Below are positions 40,571 to 43,470 of a DNA stretch of 43,470 nt, one piece after another. The stretch's first letter is position 1, and every line of letters starts with the position of its first letter. The notes under the pieces were generated by a model, which was not told where the DNA came from, made no database searches, and worked only from the letters and a program-made list of their open reading frames with translations. Location of the stretch: the NCBI GenBank assembly GCA_948468465.1, contig CAOKJJ010000019.1, positions 1 through 43,470 of the forward strand, in the 5' to 3' direction. The translations under genes were made by a program, and so were the position numbers. This DNA comes from an uncultured Eubacterium sp. (lineage in GTDB: Bacteria; Bacillota_A; Clostridia; Lachnospirales; Lachnospiraceae).

Positions 40571-41154
40571 ATATGCTTTTTTATGTCTTCCTGTAAATGC
40601 GTGCTCATAAACACGGTACAATGCTCATCGATAAGCAGTTCATGCAGTATTTGGAAAAATTCTCTTTTAAAAACCGGATCCATACCAGCAGTCGCTTCAT
40701 CCAGCAAATACAGCTGTGTATTGTGCGCCATTGCAAATGCAAGCTGATATTTTACATATTCTCCTCTGGACAGTTCCAGCAGCTGTTTTTGCATGCACAC
40801 TCCCATCCGTTCCATGCTGGCCCGAAACTTCTCCAACGAAAAGTTATGATACAGCCACTGCAGCATTTCCGCGTTTTCCTGTGCTGTGCATTCCATAAAA
40901 AATTTCTGTTCCTCTGATACAAATCCAATCTGATTCATACGCTCTGTCTGATTTTGTTTCCAGTCTGTCCCGTCTGCCAATATCTGTCCTTTATATTTTG
41001 CGTTTTTATTCAGCAAAAGATGAAACAGTGTCGTCTTCCCAGCTCCATTTTTTCCAATCAAAGCGGTCATATAACCTTCCCTGATTGTAAAAGAAAGATT
41101 TTTCAGACTGAATTTTTTATTTTGATAAGTAACATTTTGAAACTCCACATTCAT
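40528..41154 (-). CDS. ABC transporter ATPase, second of the operon
   Basis: The predicted protein has 208 residues. Walker A is GKNGAGKTTLF, the signature is the atypical LSRGEYVKYQLAFAM, Walker B is LYLLDEATAG and the H-loop is MSTHL. The LSRGE signature is typical of YtrB/EcsA-like ATPases of GntR-controlled operons. The protein ends early compared with most ATPases (about 230). Its 3' end carries a 60-bp tandem duplication, so the present stop may be derived. Confidence 0.88.
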   Translation of the reverse strand: MNVEFQNVTYQNKKFSLKNLSFTIREGYMTALIGKNGAGKTTLFHLLLNKNAKYKGQILADGTDWKQNQTERMNQIGFVSEEQKFFMECTAQENAEMLQWLYHNFSLEKFRASMERMGVCMQKQLLELSRGEYVKYQLAFAMAHNTQLYLLDEATAGMDPVFKREFFQILHELLIDEHCTVFMSTHLQEDIKKHMDDVIMLENGQVMA

Positions 41155-41182
41155 CGCCGTCTTCCTCCTGGTATCACCTATT

Positions 41183-41554
41183 TTAATCTGACAGCAATTC
41201 TTCTGTCATAGACAAAATCTCTTCTTTTTTCAAACCTGCCTTTTTACATTCTTCTAAAATCTCTGTCATTTTCTGCTCCAGCATCCGGTACTGTTTTTCT
41301 TTCAAATAATCCGTATTCGCATCACATACATAAAATCCTTTCCCGGCTACCGAACGAATTAAATTTTCTTTTTCCAATTCCTCATATGCCCGTTTTGTTG
41401 TAATCACGCTCACCTCAAGATCACTCGCAAGCACTCGAATCGAAGGCAATGCTTCCCCAGCACATAACTCATGATTCAATATCGCATTTTTCAGCTGATT
41501 GACGATTTGTTCATAAATAGCCAGGGAACTGTTCGTACTTATTGCAATTTTCAT
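41183..41554 (-). CDS. GntR family regulator, YtrA subfamily
   Basis: The predicted protein has 123 residues. The winged HTH (IYEQIVNQLKNAILNHELCA, LPSIRVLASDLEVSVITTKR) is followed by a short dimerisation tail of about 50 residues, the minimal YtrA form. The start overlaps the stop of the upstream membrane gene by 4 bp (ATGA). YtrA-type proteins repress their own ABC operon, and the 44-bp palindrome at the operon promoter (43174-43217) is the obvious operator. Confidence 0.9.
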   Translation of the reverse strand: MKIAISTNSSLAIYEQIVNQLKNAILNHELCAGEALPSIRVLASDLEVSVITTKRAYEELEKENLIRSVAGKGFYVCDANTDYLKEKQYRMLEQKMTEILEECKKAGLKKEEILSMTEELLSD

Positions 41555-42255
41555 TGTTCCGTATCCCTTCTTTTAAGTACAGCTCTGCCTTCATAGTAGA
41601 TGCCATGCCTGATTACCGGCTTATAGCAGCATACACAGATAACCGCATTCATGATAACTACCAATCCTGTCAGCCAAGTTAATGCTCTATATTCTGTATC
41701 CTGCTGTAATCCATGCCGGCCTATACTTGCATAAAAAATCATTGTAAACCAGGCAATGACACATGACAGCAAATGAAGTACACCATATACAAAGGTTATT
41801 ACATAATCCTTATCGCCTTTTTGCCTTACAATCATAAGGCTCATAAAACTGTGATGCATATTGGCTCCCAGTATAAAAAACACGATCAAAAAACTAACCG
41901 CAGCACACTCATAAAGTGTAATCTGACAAAACTGCCTGCATAGAAATCCTAATACAATAAATAAACCAATCGAAATTCCTACCCTTACCAGATAAGCCGT
42001 TATCAAATATTTTTTTCTGTCTTTTTCTGTCATTGGGCATAAAAGCATAAGCTTACTCAGCTGATTTGGATATATTCTGGATAATAATAATCCAAGCAGC
42101 ATAGGCAGCATGCCCCAGAGATATTTTAAATAATCCGCTTGAAAAATTACCATATATGAAAATGCCAGCCAGACAAATATAAAGATTGGCGTGCTATATC
42201 CTTTGAGCACGGGAAAAAATCTACAGCGGCATTCTTGCAATATAACTTTTACCAT
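41551..42255 (-). CDS. Six-helix membrane protein, probable ABC permease
   Basis: The predicted protein has 234 residues with about six hydrophobic segments (IFIFVWLAFSYMVIF, LWGMLPMLLGLLLSRIYP, and others). It starts inside the 3' end of the upstream ATPase gene (35-bp overlap) with AAGGAG before the ATG, and ends in a 4-bp overlap with the GntR gene. Position and topology fit the membrane half of the transporter. Sequence family not recognised. Confidence 0.75.
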   Translation of the reverse strand: MVKVILQECRCRFFPVLKGYSTPIFIFVWLAFSYMVIFQADYLKYLWGMLPMLLGLLLSRIYPNQLSKLMLLCPMTEKDRKKYLITAYLVRVGISIGLFIVLGFLCRQFCQITLYECAAVSFLIVFFILGANMHHSFMSLMIVRQKGDKDYVITFVYGVLHLLSCVIAWFTMIFYASIGRHGLQQDTEYRALTWLTGLVVIMNAVICVCCYKPVIRHGIYYEGRAVLKRRDTEQ

Positions 42256-43123
42256 AGTGACACACTCCTTTCTGCTTTCCTTCCGCTTTTATAAAATAAT
42301 ACATGATCTCTTCCAACATAGGAGTACTAACTGTCAGCTTACTGTCATACGTATCATTTTTTGTATGTCTGACCAATGCTGACGCAGTATATTGTTTTAT
42401 TTCCTGATAGACAATTCGTTCTTTGTTCAATAAATTGATCTTATAAGCTTCCCCTTTCACCATTCGGTACATATCTGCCAATCGTTCCTTTTCCCCTGCA
42501 TATAACAGCCTGCCCTGATGTAAAAATGCAATATAATCCGCAATTCGGTCCGCCTCCTGAAGCTGGTGTGTAACCAAAATCACACTATGCTCTCCATCAC
42601 GAATAAACTCTGTAATAATATGCAAAAACTGTTCCCGAAACTCCGGGTCAAAATTTGCCGTAGGTTCGTCCAGCACAAGCAATTTAGGCTGATGCGATAA
42701 CGCAAATGCAAACTGGAATTTTAACTGTTCACCCTTGGACAGTCTTTTCCATTTCTTTCGTATATCTAATGAAAAATCAGTACAATATTTCTGCAAAACA
42801 GCTCTGTTATAGCCAGCATAATATTTTCCAATCAGATCGGCCTGATCCATCAGTTTACTGTTCGCCAAAAACAGATCTGTATCCAATAACACATAACCAA
42901 TTTGATTACAGATATAACGTTCATCCATTTTATATTCACAGTCAAATATCCTGACTGATCCGTTATCCGGTCGGTATAAGCCCAATATTAAGTTCAAAAG
43001 GCTGGTTTTACCAGCTCCATTTTCTCCTATCAGGCACATAATATAGCCCTTGGGAAGAACAAACGAAACATCTTGCAGTGAAAAATTTCCAATCTGTTTA
43101 CTCACTTTTTCAAAACGAATCAT
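42221..43123 (-). CDS. ABC transporter ATPase, first of the YtrA-type operon
   Basis: The predicted protein has 300 residues. The ATG at 43123 lies 9 bases after AGAGG. Walker A is GENGAGKTSLL, the signature is LSKGEQLKFQFAFAL, Walker B is LLVLDEPTANFD and the H-loop is LVTHQ. A C-terminal extension of about 80 residues follows the core. It is the first gene behind the palindromic operator-promoter. The system may export or sense cell-wall-active compounds, as YtrABCDEF does, but substrates are unknown. Confidence 0.9.
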   Translation of the reverse strand: MIRFEKVSKQIGNFSLQDVSFVLPKGYIMCLIGENGAGKTSLLNLILGLYRPDNGSVRIFDCEYKMDERYICNQIGYVLLDTDLFLANSKLMDQADLIGKYYAGYNRAVLQKYCTDFSLDIRKKWKRLSKGEQLKFQFAFALSHQPKLLVLDEPTANFDPEFREQFLHIITEFIRDGEHSVILVTHQLQEADRIADYIAFLHQGRLLYAGEKERLADMYRMVKGEAYKINLLNKERIVYQEIKQYTASALVRHTKNDTYDSKLTVSTPMLEEIMYYFIKAEGKQKGVCHYGKSYIARMPL

Positions 43124-43173
43124 AATTTTCATCCTCTCAAATTGTATGGGAAGTATATTTAACATATTTGCAA

Positions 43174-43226
43174 CCGTATATATACTGTATATATTAATAT
43201 ATACAGTATATATACGGATATGTCAA
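43174..43226 (-). promoter_or_regulatory. 44-bp perfect palindrome overlapping the operon promoter
   Basis: CCGTATATATACTGTATATA at 43174 begins a 21-base arm, followed by a TA centre and its exact complement up to 43217. Read leftward, TTGACA (43226-43221), a 17-bp spacer and TATATA (43203-43198) put the -10 inside the palindrome. Binding of a dimeric or tetrameric GntR repressor would block the promoter. Confidence 0.85.
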
Positions 43227-43310
43227 TACTTTTTCAGATATTTCTTGATGGAAATTTTATTCATTCTGATTTTATTCATTCTTATATAACAAAAAATGCT
43301 AAATTTACGC

Positions 43311-43350
43311 AAAAAAAATAACTGTCCTCAGCCTAAAAAACTGAACAGTT
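43311..43350 (-). terminator. Terminator downstream of tRNA-Lys
   Basis: AACTGT(CC)TCAG and CTGAACAGTT pair; read leftward they are followed by ATTTTTTTTG. It lies about 70 bp after the tRNA 3' end. Confidence 0.75.
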
Positions 43351-43417
43351 ACCTTCTTGTATAACAACTTATTGAATTTTAAAAAATATCCGTATAAATA
43401 GCATTCATAAGTTTTAA

Positions 43418-43470
43418 TGAGACACGGGGGAGTCGAACCCCCGACAACTTGATTAAAAGTCAAGTGCTCT
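43418..43470 (-). tRNA. tRNA-Lys (anticodon UUU), 5' part beyond the window
   Basis: Read leftward, the anticodon stem CTTGA/TCAAG encloses loop CTTTTAA (anticodon UUU). The T-arm is GGGGG-TTCGACT-CCCCC, the acceptor 3' strand GTGTCTC and the discriminator A. No CCA is encoded. The D-arm and acceptor 5' strand fall outside. Confidence 0.9.

Noticed and set aside
43140..43230. CRISPR leader or replication origin because of the A+T-rich palindrome
   Set aside because: It is a single perfect palindrome aligned with -35 and -10 boxes and an operon encoding a GntR repressor, which explains it better.

Overview
The window looks like a chromosome segment from a spore-forming anaerobic Firmicute, most likely a Lachnospiraceae-type Clostridium relative. 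Support comes from spoVT and a SpoVB-like flippase side by side, Bce-type two-component/ABC modules, a class B sortase, DUF5688 and DUF932 proteins, strong AGGAGG-type ribosome sites and Rpn-like PD-(D/E)XK proteins. This is inference from gene content; no 16S gene is present.

Left part (1-4700): a leftward pair made of a coiled-coil protein (1147-2766) and the start of a degenerate Hsp70-like protein (1-1067, cut by the window edge), then an Rpn-like nuclease/transposase gene (3252-4106). A wrecked segment (about 4310-4641) ends in the last 47 codons of a tyrosine integrase. That fragment marks the right end of an older element once inserted at the same tRNA.

Middle part (4699-22653): an integrated element bounded by a perfect 157-bp direct repeat (4699-4855 and 22497-22653). 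The repeat covers the 3' half of tRNA-Pro(CGG), the tRNA terminator and a long hairpin. The repeat offset gives an excised circle of 17,798 bp. Next to attR are a tyrosine integrase, a DUF927-like replication ATPase, a coiled-coil protein and a 57-residue excisionase-like HTH protein. Next to attL is a Rep_trans-like replication initiator. Between them, read leftward, is an accessory operon with a lambda-like recombination pair (YqaJ exonuclease and Rad52-like annealing protein), DUF932 and DUF5688 proteins, a membrane/coiled-coil pair, several tiny genes, an XRE repressor facing a strong promoter with an inverted-repeat operator, a large acidic orphan protein (15917-17428), and a structured non-coding stretch resembling the 5' part of a group II intron. 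I see no conjugation machinery and no virion genes, so the element looks like a small integrative, possibly mobilisable or satellite-like, replicon.

Right part (22612-43470): host genes. These are the restored tRNA-Pro, a class A penicillin-binding protein, a trigger-factor-like lipoprotein, spoVT, a SpoVB-like flippase, a D-2-hydroxyacid dehydrogenase, a zinc-dependent phospholipase C-like protein, NfeD, a secreted CAP-domain protein next to a class B sortase, a Bce-type cluster (permease, ATPase, histidine kinase, response regulator), and a YtrA-type operon (ATPase, membrane protein, GntR, second ATPase, membrane protein). A 44-bp perfect palindrome overlaps the promoter of the last operon. 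The window ends inside a tRNA-Lys(UUU).

The least explained material is the tiny hydrophobic peptides placed directly in front of recombination and DUF932 genes, the 13546-14908 membrane/coiled-coil pair, the acidic 503-residue protein, and the Hsp70-like/coiled-coil pair at the left edge.
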